The translations under genes and the position numbers were made by a program. The notes beneath the pieces were generated by a model. It made no database searches, was not told the origin of the DNA, and saw only the letters and a program-made list of their open reading frames with translations. From Synergistaceae bacterium (GTDB lineage: Bacteria; Synergistota; Synergistia; Synergistales; Aminobacteriaceae), in assembly GCA_018436725.1 (NCBI GenBank), contig JAHDKT010000013.1, forward strand, positions 62,001 through 126,000: 64,000 bases of DNA, given 5' to 3'. Below are positions 49,698 to 58,801 of this stretch, in pieces; within the stretch, counting starts at the first letter, position 1, and each line of letters starts with the position of its first letter.

Positions 49698-51548
49698 TCA
49701 TTTCGGGCTTGGTGTCTCCTCTTTCGGATTGCGAGGTTCGGACGGCGTTACGGGAACAGTTCGAATGCAGAGTTCCTCAAGCTGTTCCACAGGTACGGCG
49801 GAAGGTGCGCCGGACATGAGGCATTGCGCTTTCTGCGTCTTCGGGAACGCCATTACATCGCGTATTGAAGTCGCGCCCGTGAGGAGCATCGCCAGTCTGT
49901 CCATTCCGAGAGCGATTCCTCCGTGAGGAGGCGTACCGGAAGAAAGCGCGTCGAGGAGAAAGCCGAACCGCTCGCGCGCGGCTTCTTTTGTGAAGGAGAG
50001 GCAGGAAAAGATCTTTTCCTGAATGAGTGGATCGTGGATCCTTATGGAACCTCCTCCAAGTTCATTCCCGTTAAGAACACAGTCGTAGGCTCTGGAACGC
50101 ACCTCCCCGGGGGCGGAATCCATGAGCGGGATGTCCTCAGAACACGGAGAAGTAAACGGATGATGCACCGCGCTCCAGCGCCCTTCTTCTTCATTCCTTT
50201 CGAAGAGCGGAAAGTCGACGACCCAGAGGAACTCCCACGCGCCCTTCGCGACTAGACCGTGTTCGCGGGCAAGCTCAAGACGAAGCGCGCCGAGGATCTC
50301 GGAAATCTCTCGACGGTCGGCTGCGGCGATCACGAAGAGCGCGTCCCCGTCCTCGATGGAAGCCGATTTCCTAAGCAGCGACTGTCCTGCCTCGCCGAGA
50401 TACTTCACCAACGGCCCCTTCAGTTCTCCGTCCTTTATCTGGAAGGGCGAAAGACCTCTGGCGCCCAGCTTCTTCGCTCTCTCTTCGATGTCCGTAAGAT
50501 TCTTCCGCGAGAGCGCGGCGCCTCCCGGAAGAGGGATTCCTCGGACATATCCCCCCCGCTCCACGACTTCCCGGAACGGTTCAAAAGAACTCTCCTCAAA
50601 AACCCGGCCGAGATCGACGATCTCGAAGGGAATCCGGAGGTCCGGTTTATCGCTCCCGAAGCGGTCCATCGCCTCCCAGTAGGACATTCGCCTGAAGGGC
50701 GTCTTGATGTCCACGCCGATCGTCTCCTTGAACAAACCCTGAAGGTACCTCTCGATGAGCGCAAAGATATCCTCTTCGACAAGATAGCTCATTTCAATAT
50801 CTATCTGGGTGAACTCCGGCTGCCTGTCCGCTCGGAGATCCTCGTCGCGGAAGCATTTCACTATCTGGAAGTACCTGTCGAAGCCGCTTATCATCAGTAT
50901 TTGCTTGAAGATCTGGGGCGACTGCGGGAGCGCGTAGAACGACCCGGGGTTCACTCTGCTCGGGACAAGGTAGTCCCGCGCTCCTTCCGGGGTCGAGAGG
51001 GTGAGCATCGGCGTCTCGATCTCCAGGAAGCCGTTGTCGGAGAGAAAATTGCGCGTGTACATGGCGATCGTGTGGCGAAGGCGTAGATTTCGCTGCATCT
51101 TCTCCCTGCGCAGATCAAGATATCGATAGTGAAGGCGAAGATTTTCGTCCACCTTGTCCGTCGTGTCGCCGATCTCGAAAGGCAGTGGCGCTGCAGGAGC
51201 CAGGCGCACAAAGTCGCATGCGACGATCTCCCACTCGCCCGTCTTCATCGAAGGGTTGGCGGTGCCTTCAGGACGGACACGGATTATGCCCTTCACCGCG
51301 ACGACACATTCGCTCCGTAGTTCCTTGGCCCGCTCGTGCACATCCGGAGTGAGTTCCGGATTGAACACTATCTGAACAGCGCCGGTATGATCCCACAGCT
51401 CGATGAAGATAAGTCCGCCGAGATCCCTCCTGCGTCTGACCCATCCGTTGACGACGGCCAGCGTTTCCTCACCGTTCTTCCCGGAGACATTACCGCAATA
51501 GACCGTTCTTTGCCACTCTTTTTCGAAATACCGTTGCGCACTTTCCAT
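49698..51548 (-). CDS. aspS: Aspartyl-tRNA synthetase
   Basis: A 616-residue class IIb synthetase. N-terminal OB anticodon-binding domain (GWVRRRRDLGGLIFIELWDHTG), motif 2 FRDEDLRADRQPEFTQIDIEMS, the bacterial GAD insertion in the middle and motif 3 GGIALGMDRLAMLL near the C-terminus. Length is normal for the bacterial type. Whether it also charges tRNA-Asn cannot be decided by eye. ATG at 51548, 23 bases after the hisS stop, so the two synthetases form an operon. Confidence 0.97.
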   Translation of the reverse strand: MESAQRYFEKEWQRTVYCGNVSGKNGEETLAVVNGWVRRRRDLGGLIFIELWDHTGAVQIVFNPELTPDVHERAKELRSECVVAVKGIIRVRPEGTANPSMKTGEWEIVACDFVRLAPAAPLPFEIGDTTDKVDENLRLHYRYLDLRREKMQRNLRLRHTIAMYTRNFLSDNGFLEIETPMLTLSTPEGARDYLVPSRVNPGSFYALPQSPQIFKQILMISGFDRYFQIVKCFRDEDLRADRQPEFTQIDIEMSYLVEEDIFALIERYLQGLFKETIGVDIKTPFRRMSYWEAMDRFGSDKPDLRIPFEIVDLGRVFEESSFEPFREVVERGGYVRGIPLPGGAALSRKNLTDIEERAKKLGARGLSPFQIKDGELKGPLVKYLGEAGQSLLRKSASIEDGDALFVIAAADRREISEILGALRLELAREHGLVAKGAWEFLWVVDFPLFERNEEEGRWSAVHHPFTSPCSEDIPLMDSAPGEVRSRAYDCVLNGNELGGGSIRIHDPLIQEKIFSCLSFTKEAARERFGFLLDALSSGTPPHGGIALGMDRLAMLLTGATSIRDVMAFPKTQKAQCLMSGAPSAVPVEQLEELCIRTVPVTPSEPRNPKEETPSPK

Positions 51549-51571
51549 GAAGCGTTCCCTCCAGGAGCCGT

Positions 51572-52852
51572 TTACCCTTCGCGGGTAGAGGTCAGTTTAT
51601 TATGCAGCTCGGCGACAAGCGAGGAGAGCGGGAGTTCCCGCTGTTCGGCCGTCGCCAGATCTTTCACCGTTACCGTGCCGCCCGCACGCTCGTTCTCGCC
51701 GAGAATGCACGCGAAACGTGCGCCGCGCGAGGAAGCGGCCTTCATCTGCGCCTTCATGCTCTTTCCCCCCAGATCCATCTCCGCGACGATGCTGTTCCGT
51801 CTGAGCATGTTCACAAGCTGCAAGACATTGCGCCTCGACGCGTCGTCCAGAGCCACTGCGAAGACATCCACTGAAGGAACCGGACCGAAGGAGCACTCTT
51901 GCTGTTCCATAACCATCAGGATTCGATCCACACCGGCGGCGAAGCCAACCCCGGGAACGTGGTGACCTCCGATCGCCTCTGCGAGATTGTCGTACCGCCC
52001 CCCGCCGCACACCGCGTTCTGCGAGCCAAGCTCTCCGGAGAGAATCTCGTACGCGGTTTTCGTATAGTAGTCGAGTCCGCGGACAAGACGTTTATCCAGG
52101 CGGTAAGAGGCTCCTAGAGCGTCAAGTCCGTCCTTCACCGTATCGAAGTGATCGCGGCACTCGCCGCAGAGGCTGTCGTAGACATCGGGAGCGGCCTCCG
52201 TGACAGCTCTGCACGACTCCTGTTTACAGTCGAGGATGCGCAAGGGATTCCGCTCGAGCCGCGCAAGACATGTTTCGCACAGCTGATCTCTCCTTGAGGC
52301 GAAGTACTCGGTAAGACGTTTCCTGTATTCCGGACGGCATTCCGGACATCCTACCGAATTGATAACCACCTCGAGCCGCCCCAACCCCAGACGCCGGAAG
52401 AGTTCCAGAGATATCGCTATGATCTCCACATCTGCATACGGAGAGGCAGCCCCGAGGCTCTCGAAATCGACCTGCCAGAACTGTCTGTACCGCCCCTTCT
52501 GAGGGCGTTCGTACCGGAACATGGGCCCGGCGCACCACATTTTCACCGGCTGAGGCAGCGTCCCCATCCGGTGTTCGAGGTAGGCCCGCACCATCGACGC
52601 CGTGGCCTCCGGGCGGAGAGTGATGCTGCGATCTCCTTTATCGAGAAAGGTGTACATCTCTTTTTCGACAACATCCGTCGTATCGCCGATACCCCGCGAA
52701 AACAGTTCGGTGTGCTCAAAAAGAGGAAGATGTACTTCCGAATAGCCAAAATGACGGGCCGTCTCCTGCATCACCCTAAAGACGTGCGCCCATTTCCACG
52801 ATTCTCCCGGGAGAATATCCCGAACTCCCTTTGGTGCGCTTATTTCCGCCAT
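51572..52852 (-). CDS. hisS: Histidyl-tRNA synthetase
   Basis: A 426-residue class IIa synthetase. GVRDILPGE at the N-terminus, motif 2 GPMFRYERPQKGRYRQFWQVDFE, the histidine-A motif LVRGLDYYTKTAYE, and GGGRYDNLAEAIGG are diagnostic; the C-terminal anticodon domain follows. Between them is a Cys-rich insertion (CPECRPEYR, CETC, CGEC) that could bind zinc. ATG at 52852 behind GGGAGGAG; a longer in-frame start is unlikely. Confidence 0.97.
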   Translation of the reverse strand: MAEISAPKGVRDILPGESWKWAHVFRVMQETARHFGYSEVHLPLFEHTELFSRGIGDTTDVVEKEMYTFLDKGDRSITLRPEATASMVRAYLEHRMGTLPQPVKMWCAGPMFRYERPQKGRYRQFWQVDFESLGAASPYADVEIIAISLELFRRLGLGRLEVVINSVGCPECRPEYRKRLTEYFASRRDQLCETCLARLERNPLRILDCKQESCRAVTEAAPDVYDSLCGECRDHFDTVKDGLDALGASYRLDKRLVRGLDYYTKTAYEILSGELGSQNAVCGGGRYDNLAEAIGGHHVPGVGFAAGVDRILMVMEQQECSFGPVPSVDVFAVALDDASRRNVLQLVNMLRRNSIVAEMDLGGKSMKAQMKAASSRGARFACILGENERAGGTVTVKDLATAEQRELPLSSLVAELHNKLTSTREG

Positions 52853-53021
52853 GCTTTCTCCTCCCGACCGACGGTCTTCAGAATCCCGCCGAAACACTGA
52901 TGATTTCGCGTCCCTTCGGCACGCCAAGCAAAAAAATCCGCGCTCCGTCCGAGGACGAATACATTATGCAAGCGAGTATACCTATTCCTTCGTTTTTTTT
53001 CCAGAGAGGAGATAAAAAAAT

Positions 53022-53051
53022 AAAAACCCGACCCCCGAATCGGGGCCGGGC
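53022..53051 (-). terminator. Terminator after spoVS
   Basis: Minus-strand stem GCCCGGCCCCGA / TCGGGGGTCGGGT (one bulge) followed by TTTTTATTTTTTT. Confidence 0.85.
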
Positions 53052-53080
53052 AAAAGGCATTCTTTCTCCACTGCGCGGTT

Positions 53081-53341
53081 TCATCGCGATTCCAGCTGGA
53101 ACTTGATGGCCGTCCTTTCTTCATCTTCAATCGATATTTTGGAAAAGGCCGGAATGCAGACGAGATCGATTCCGTTGGGAGCGACATACCCCCTGGCGAT
53201 GGCTATGGACTTGACCGACTGGTTCACGGCGCCGGCGCCCACCGCCTGCACTTCGACCGCCCCTTTCTCCCGCAGTACCGCAGCAATGGCTCCCGCGACC
53301 GACTTTGGCTGTGACTTGGCAGAGACTTTGAGCACTTCCAT
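53081..53341 (-). CDS. spoVS: SpoVS (stage V sporulation protein S) family protein
   Basis: An 86-residue Alba-fold protein nearly identical in outline to SpoVS: LKVSAKSQPKSVAGAIAAVLR, EVQAVGAGAVNQSVKSIAIARGYVAP and IDLVCIPAFSKISI. SpoVS takes part in spore coat assembly and septation in Bacillus, but the family also occurs in non-sporulating diderms such as Thermus and Thermotoga, where it may bind nucleic acid. ATG behind AAGGAGG; a leader of about 140 bases precedes it. Confidence 0.95.
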   Translation of the reverse strand: MEVLKVSAKSQPKSVAGAIAAVLREKGAVEVQAVGAGAVNQSVKSIAIARGYVAPNGIDLVCIPAFSKISIEDEERTAIKFQLESR

Positions 53342-53487
53342 AAGTAGCGACCTCCTTCGTAGGTTGACGATCTGCGCATATCGGAACGTATCCCGACGGT
53401 TCCCGAAAGAAAAAGAGCGATCTTCGTTTCGTCGGGGCGAGAAAGCCTAAGAGTCTGCCACCCGAGTTCTCCGAAAGTTTCTAAATT

Positions 53488-53517
53488 AGTATAATCGCAG
53501 AAGCAAGTTCTTTGCAA
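53488..53517 (-). promoter_or_regulatory. Candidate promoter of spoVS
   Basis: Minus strand TTGCAA (53512-53517), 18 bases, TATACT (53488-53493). The leader from here to the ATG shows no structure I can name. Confidence 0.5.
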
Positions 53518-53606
53518 GGAGAGAATCTCTCTTTTCCGTTCCGGAAGGAAGATGTCTTCAGTTTTCTCTCATATCCTTCATCTCCTCGAAGTGGCGCTAC
53601 TCTTTC

Positions 53607-54629
53607 CTAACTCTTCGTTCCTCGCTCTCTCAGGCGAATAAGGCGCCGTTCCAGCTCGGCAAGTCGATCCCGGTCGCGATCATGAAGGCGTGCATACAGT
53701 TTCGCCCGGGTGGCCTTTCCGAGATTCTCCCGTCCGCCCCCCCTTTGTTTCAGCCCTCCCCATGAGATCTTGTCCCGGCCGCTGTAGAGGTCGAAATCCG
53801 CCAGCCTGGAACCGTCCTCGGCGTACTCCAGACCTACGAGCATCTCTTTGACGAGGAGCGTCGAAAGGAACGTAAAAAGACGCAGGCGATATACCCGCAC
53901 CGGCATCAGAATATGCGCAAAATCCTTCCCCCATCCTTCACCGAGGATCATTCCGATTTCCAGAGATCCAAGAACGGTGCGCAGACGCTCCGCATGCTCC
54001 ATGAAAAAACCCCAAGAGTCGTAGATCCGTATCTCCATCTCGTTCCAGGAACGGTTCTCCAATCCTTCGCTGAAATACCAAAGGCCTCGACTCCGGAGGA
54101 ATGTATAGAGGTCATGGTACGCAGTCCTATCCACAAGAAGCACGTCGTCGAGAATATCCGCCACCGCAATGGGGCCGTTGAGCGGCGCATAGGTAAAGCA
54201 GACAGCGATTTCGTTCTTTGCCGAACTGCCCAGAAGAGAGCGCAAACGCTCCTTCCGTACCGTTGTCCCCGGAATTCCTCCCACCGCAAGATCTTTTTCC
54301 ATCTGCTCCACCACTCGATCCTTATCGCCGAAAATACGGAAAAAAAGAATACGGGGGAGCAGGCGGACAGATTCAAGCCGACAGGAGGCGTCGTTCACCA
54401 GAGCGGCGAGCACTTCGTCCGAAGAGGAAGAGACGACGCGGAATTCCCGCCGTCCGCCTTCTTCCTTTCCGTGAAGCGCGACGATCGTTTGTCCTTCTCC
54501 CGCGCAGTCCAGAGCGCTTTCGAACGAATGCATCGACACAGGAAAGGCGGAAGCGAGCGTACGATCCAAACCGCTTCGGTCTCCCTTGAGGAACAGAACC
54601 CTCGGGCCACCTCGAACTATTGAAAGCAT
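53607..54629 (-). CDS. Unknown protein
   Basis: A 340-residue protein I cannot place. It is soluble in appearance, with no signal peptide or long hydrophobic stretch, and ends in a basic helical tail (RAKLYARLHDRDRDRLAELERRL). The middle has aromatic-rich stretches (HDLYTFLRSRGLWYFSEGLENRSWNEMEI). The ATG at 54629 is behind GGTGGAGG, with a TTG one codon earlier. It follows the phosphoesterase gene by 21 bases on the same strand, so the two are probably co-transcribed and may act together. Confidence 0.65.
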   Translation of the reverse strand: MLSIVRGGPRVLFLKGDRSGLDRTLASAFPVSMHSFESALDCAGEGQTIVALHGKEEGGRREFRVVSSSSDEVLAALVNDASCRLESVRLLPRILFFRIFGDKDRVVEQMEKDLAVGGIPGTTVRKERLRSLLGSSAKNEIAVCFTYAPLNGPIAVADILDDVLLVDRTAYHDLYTFLRSRGLWYFSEGLENRSWNEMEIRIYDSWGFFMEHAERLRTVLGSLEIGMILGEGWGKDFAHILMPVRVYRLRLFTFLSTLLVKEMLVGLEYAEDGSRLADFDLYSGRDKISWGGLKQRGGGRENLGKATRAKLYARLHDRDRDRLAELERRLIRLRERGTKS

Positions 54630-54650
54630 CAACGCACCTCCACCAACATT

Positions 54651-55274
54651 CTAAAGACCGAACTTTCTTCTGCCGAGCCTCGCGTCGTTCACATACGCTG
54701 GATACGCAATCGCTACAACATCTCCGGTTTCGATATGCAGCGCATGAATAGCATAAAGGCCGTTCAAGAAGAGCGGTCCTTCGGGCGGATCCTCTCCGGA
54801 AAGCGGGGCATGGCCGAAAAGGTTGAAACGAGCAAGAGGAGTCTGCAATCGTTCCGGCGCATGGCTGAGATTCAGATCCAATCCGCACATATCGATCCTG
54901 CCGCTTCCCGTGAACACAGGGCTGTCCGAAAAAAACTCCCTGACGCTCTCTTCATGGTCGTGATTCCCCGTCACAAGAACAATCCGGCTCTTCTGTACCG
55001 GAGAGAGCACCGAAACAAGCTCCAGAAGTTTGCTCCGATACAGCGGAAGCTCTCCCGGTCGGAGTTCGAGTTTCACATCGTCCGCCAGATCTCCAGTATG
55101 CACGATGCATGAAGGTTCGAGAATCCGTATCAGATGCCGCATCACACCATAGAAAGTGGACGGGGTATCGGAAAAGTGAAGCAGTACTTTCCCTCTGAGT
55201 TCTTCAGTATTCATAGGGAGCGAAAGCCCCCAAAACAGCTTCCTGTAAAGCAGAAGCCACGTAGTTTTATCCAT
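54651..55274 (-). CDS. Calcineurin-like metallophosphoesterase
   Basis: A 207-residue phosphoesterase of the metallophos superfamily. Motifs in order: HFSDTP (a variant of DxH), VHTGDLADDVKLE, LVTGNHDHEESV and LFGHAPLSGE. It is short and ends with IAYPAYVNDARLGRRKF. Such proteins cleave phosphodiesters, nucleotides or nucleic acids; which one is unknown. Start is taken at the ATG giving MDKTTWLLLYRKLFWG, with a distant GAGAGG. It is divergent from tex. Confidence 0.78.
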   Translation of the reverse strand: MDKTTWLLLYRKLFWGLSLPMNTEELRGKVLLHFSDTPSTFYGVMRHLIRILEPSCIVHTGDLADDVKLELRPGELPLYRSKLLELVSVLSPVQKSRIVLVTGNHDHEESVREFFSDSPVFTGSGRIDMCGLDLNLSHAPERLQTPLARFNLFGHAPLSGEDPPEGPLFLNGLYAIHALHIETGDVVAIAYPAYVNDARLGRRKFGL

Positions 55275-55393
55275 AAAAGCAACGCCTCTCTTCGCTACAA
55301 ATTCTATCACGATATTTCCACTCATTTCTTCTCATGCTAGAATGGAGAAAAAATAAGCGTCCCGCACGCATCTGCGGGATCGGGGGATTCCTG

Positions 55394-57526
55394 ATGTACA
55401 CCGAAATTTGCGAGCGAGTATCTCAAGAATTGAAACTGCCGCGCGGCTCCGTCGAAGCGGTGCTTTTGCTTCTGGAAAAAGACTGCACCGTTCCGTTCAT
55501 CGCACGGTACCGGAAGGAAGCCACCGGCTCTCTGGACGAAGAAGCCGTACTCTCGATCAAGGAACGTTCTTCGCGCCTCGAAGAGCTGGAGGCGCGAAGA
55601 AACGCCATCATCGCCTCTCTGAAAGAGAGGGAGCTTCTCTCTCCGCAGCTTGAAGAAGCCGTTCGGAGCGCATCCTCCCTCACCGCTCTCGAAGACGTGT
55701 ACCTTCCCCACCGCCCCAAAAGACGGACGAGAGCTTCTCTGGCGGTGGAAAAAGGGCTTGCTCCGCTCGCCGACATACTTCTCCGGCAGGAAGGGCGGAA
55801 CCCTCTCGAAATAGCGGCTCCTTTCGTTGACGAAGAAAAGGGAGTTGGCGCCATAGAAGAGGCCCTCCAGGGAGCGCGCGACATCGTCGCAGAGCGCATC
55901 AGCGAGAACGGCGAAGCCCGAAGGCGTATCCGCGTGCTTTTCGGCAGAAGAGGAAAGCTGAAAAGCAGCTGCGTCAAGGGAAAAGGAGAAGAGGGCGCCA
56001 ACTTCAAAGACTGGTTCGCCTGGGAGGAGCCGGCCGCGCTCGCTCCGTCCCACCGGATACTCGCGATGTTCCGGGGAGAGCGTGAGAAAATTCTTTCACT
56101 CTCTCTGCTTCCGCCCGAGGACGAGGCGCTCCGGATTCTTCGCGAGGTTTTCGTTCATGGGGCGGGAGCGGATTCCGCTCTGGTCGATGAAGCGATTGTC
56201 GACGGATACCGGCGCCTGCTGGGACCGTCGATGGAGACCGAACTCCGGAACGCACTGAAGAGAAAAGCCGACAGGGACGCCATCGCCGTCTTCGCGAAGA
56301 ACGTTCGCGAGATCCTTCTCGCCTCGCCGCTCGGTCCGAGGAACATTCTCGCCGTCGACCCCGGCTTCCGCACCGGCTGCAAGTTTGTCTGTCTGAACCG
56401 GCAGGGAGACCTTCTCTTCAACGGAACCATCTACCCTCACCCCCCCCGTGCGGATGAGGCAAAGAGCGCCGAGGTCATACTCAAGGCGATAGAAGACTAT
56501 GCAATAGAAGCAATAGCCATAGGCAACGGTACGGCGGGAAGGGAGACGGAACGATTCTTCCGAGGACTCGGGCTTCCTTCGAATATGCTGATCACAATGG
56601 TAAACGAGAGCGGCGCCTCCATCTATTCAGCTTCCGAAACCGCACGAAGGGAGTTCCCCGATCGCGACCTTACGGTGCGCGGAGCCGTATCCATAGGGCG
56701 CAGACTGCTCGATCCGCTTGCCGAGCTTGTCAAGATCGACCCGAAGTCGATCGGCGTCGGACAGTACCAGCATGACGTCGATCAGAAGGAACTGAAAAAC
56801 GCGCTCTCAACGGTTGTAGAGTCCTGCGTCAACGCCGTGGGCGTCGAACTCAACACAGCAAGTTTGGAACTGCTCTCCTTCGTCTCGGGTATCGGCTCGG
56901 CGACGGCGGAGCGCATCGTGAAGCACAGAGAGGCAAACGGGCCGTTCGCTTCGAGGAAGGACCTGATGCATGTGCCTCGGTTGGGTCCGAAAACATTCGA
57001 ACAGGCGGCTGGGTTTCTCCGCATACGGGGCGGAGAGAACCCGCTCGACGGAAGCGCCGTTCACCCGGAACGCTACGCTCTTGTAGAGCAGATGGCGCGC
57101 GACCTCGGCTGTTCAGTTACCGACCTGGTATCGAACCCGGCGCTGAGGAGCAAACTCGAAATCCAAAAGTATATTTCGCCGGAAGTCGGCCTTCCTACCC
57201 TTACGGACATACTGAACGAGCTGGAAAAACCCGGGCGCGATCCGAGAGATTCCTTCGAACCGTTCTCTTTCCAGGAGGGTGTGGAGAAGATCGAGGATCT
57301 TCTCCCCGGAATGCCGCTTCCGGGAATCGTAACGAACATCACCTCCTTCGGTGTGTTCGTCGACGTCGGGGTGCATCAGGACGGCCTCGTTCACAGGAAG
57401 CACCTTCCGCACGGCAGAGAACTGCGCCCCGGAGAACGCGTCGGCGTTTCGGTGCTCGAAGTGGATCTTCCGCGGAAACGAATCTCGCTTTCCATGCGTG
57501 AAGAGAGGAAAGGACGTCGCGGATGA
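55394..57526 (+). CDS. tex: Tex-family transcription accessory/RNA-binding protein
   Basis: A 710-residue nucleic-acid-binding protein like Tex of Bordetella and Spt6 of eukaryotes. N-terminal helical part (VPFIARYRKEATGSLDE), YqgF-like RNase H fold (NILAVDPGFRTGCKFVCLN, about 315-440), helix-hairpin-helix (VSGIGSATAERIVKHREANGPF, LMHVPRLGPKTFEQAAGFLRI) and C-terminal S1 domain (LPGIVTNITSFGVFVDVGVHQDGLVHRKHL). ATG at 55394 with GGGGGA upstream. Its stop overlaps the next gene (ATGA). Confidence 0.95.
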   Translation: MYTEICERVSQELKLPRGSVEAVLLLLEKDCTVPFIARYRKEATGSLDEEAVLSIKERSSRLEELEARRNAIIASLKERELLSPQLEEAVRSASSLTALEDVYLPHRPKRRTRASLAVEKGLAPLADILLRQEGRNPLEIAAPFVDEEKGVGAIEEALQGARDIVAERISENGEARRRIRVLFGRRGKLKSSCVKGKGEEGANFKDWFAWEEPAALAPSHRILAMFRGEREKILSLSLLPPEDEALRILREVFVHGAGADSALVDEAIVDGYRRLLGPSMETELRNALKRKADRDAIAVFAKNVREILLASPLGPRNILAVDPGFRTGCKFVCLNRQGDLLFNGTIYPHPPRADEAKSAEVILKAIEDYAIEAIAIGNGTAGRETERFFRGLGLPSNMLITMVNESGASIYSASETARREFPDRDLTVRGAVSIGRRLLDPLAELVKIDPKSIGVGQYQHDVDQKELKNALSTVVESCVNAVGVELNTASLELLSFVSGIGSATAERIVKHREANGPFASRKDLMHVPRLGPKTFEQAAGFLRIRGGENPLDGSAVHPERYALVEQMARDLGCSVTDLVSNPALRSKLEIQKYISPEVGLPTLTDILNELEKPGRDPRDSFEPFSFQEGVEKIEDLLPGMPLPGIVTNITSFGVFVDVGVHQDGLVHRKHLPHGRELRPGERVGVSVLEVDLPRKRISLSMREERKGRRG

Positions 57527-58776
57527 GCGCCCCGCAGGTCGTTGTCATAGGCGGCGGCCCAGCAGGACTACTCGCTGCGGGACGAGCCGCCGAGAGAGGC
57601 GCGCGCGTCATTCTCGTGGAAAAAAATCAAACCGTAGGCGAGAAGCTCCTCCTCAGCGGAAAACGACGCTGCAATGTGACCAGCGCGGAGGAGGACATGG
57701 ACGTTTTCCTGTCGAAATATGGACCGAACGGGAAATTTCTCTACTCTGCTTTCTCCCGCTTCGGACCGCGCGAGACTATGAACTTCTTCGAGTCAAGAGG
57801 GGTTGCTCTTAAGGAGGAACGCGGGAAACGGATCTTCCCGTCGGCCGGAGGATCGGAAGGAGTGCTCGCCGCTCTTCTGAACTACGTCCGGGAAGGCGGA
57901 GTTACAATCTACCGCAATCGGGAGTCTCTCAACATGGAGATCCGCGACGGCCGGGTCCGCCGGTTCATTCTTCGCGGACAGGAAGTGGAAGGCGACGCTT
58001 TCATCATTTGTACGGGAGGGAAATCCTTCCCGAAAACGGGATCGACCGGCGACGGGTATCGCTTTGCACGACGGGCAGGTCACACCATCACCCCCCCTGT
58101 ACCCGCGCTCTGTCCTGTCAGGACCGTTGAAAAATGGCCTTTGGCCTCGCGCGGAATGACGTTGCGCAACGTCTCGCTCACCCTCTGGAAGGACGGCGCG
58201 CAGGAGTCGCAGCGTTTCGGAGAACTTCTGCTGACACACTTCGGAATCAGCGGTCCCATCGCCATGGATATGAGCAAAGAGATAGCGGCCGCAATGCCTT
58301 CCGGAACGGCAAAACTCACACTCGACCTCAAACCCGCTCTCTCTCTCTCCGTGCTCTTCGACCGAATCGGCAGAGATTTCGAGAAGTTCTCCGGAAGGAA
58401 GTTCAGAGACTCTCTCGGCGAGCTGCTCCCGAGAGGACTTATACCGGCGGTGCTCCGATCGGCCCCGATACCGGAGGAGAAACTGGTGAATTCGACCACC
58501 GAGCAGGAGATCGAAGCGCTCGCCGCGCTGCTCAAAGCTTTTCCTCTGACTCCGGAGGGGCTTTTGGGATTCGACTGGGCGATCGTCACGAGCGGCGGTA
58601 TTGCATTGAAGGAGATCGACCCTCGAACCATGCGTTCCAAACTCGTGGAGAACCTCTTCTTCGCGGGCGAAGTCCTTGACATCGACGGTCCGACGGGAGG
58701 CTTCAACCTCCAAATGTGTTGGAGTACAGGGTATCAGGCGGGAGAGAGCGCCGCCGAACTCCTCTCTTCCCTGTAA
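57523..58776 (+). CDS. HI0933/BaiN-type flavoprotein
   Basis: A 417-residue FAD-dependent protein of the HI0933 family (YhiN, BaiN). The N-terminal Rossmann motif VIGGGPAGLLAAGRAAERGARVILVEKN, the KLLLSGKRRCNVTS segment, GGKSFPKTGSTGDGY and the C-terminal FAGEVLDIDGPTGGFNLQMCWSTG are all typical. Members reduce unknown substrates; bile-acid oxidation/reduction was proposed for BaiN. It overlaps tex by 4 bases, a coupling with no obvious logic. Confidence 0.93.
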   Translation: MSAPQVVVIGGGPAGLLAAGRAAERGARVILVEKNQTVGEKLLLSGKRRCNVTSAEEDMDVFLSKYGPNGKFLYSAFSRFGPRETMNFFESRGVALKEERGKRIFPSAGGSEGVLAALLNYVREGGVTIYRNRESLNMEIRDGRVRRFILRGQEVEGDAFIICTGGKSFPKTGSTGDGYRFARRAGHTITPPVPALCPVRTVEKWPLASRGMTLRNVSLTLWKDGAQESQRFGELLLTHFGISGPIAMDMSKEIAAAMPSGTAKLTLDLKPALSLSVLFDRIGRDFEKFSGRKFRDSLGELLPRGLIPAVLRSAPIPEEKLVNSTTEQEIEALAALLKAFPLTPEGLLGFDWAIVTSGGIALKEIDPRTMRSKLVENLFFAGEVLDIDGPTGGFNLQMCWSTGYQAGESAAELLSSL

Positions 58777-58801
58777 CGCCGATCGGGAAAGGAGATCGAA
58801 G

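Noticed and set aside
54651-55325. Longer start of the phosphoesterase
   Set aside because: The extra 17 residues have no ribosome site and do not resemble the family; the ATG at 55274 is preferred.
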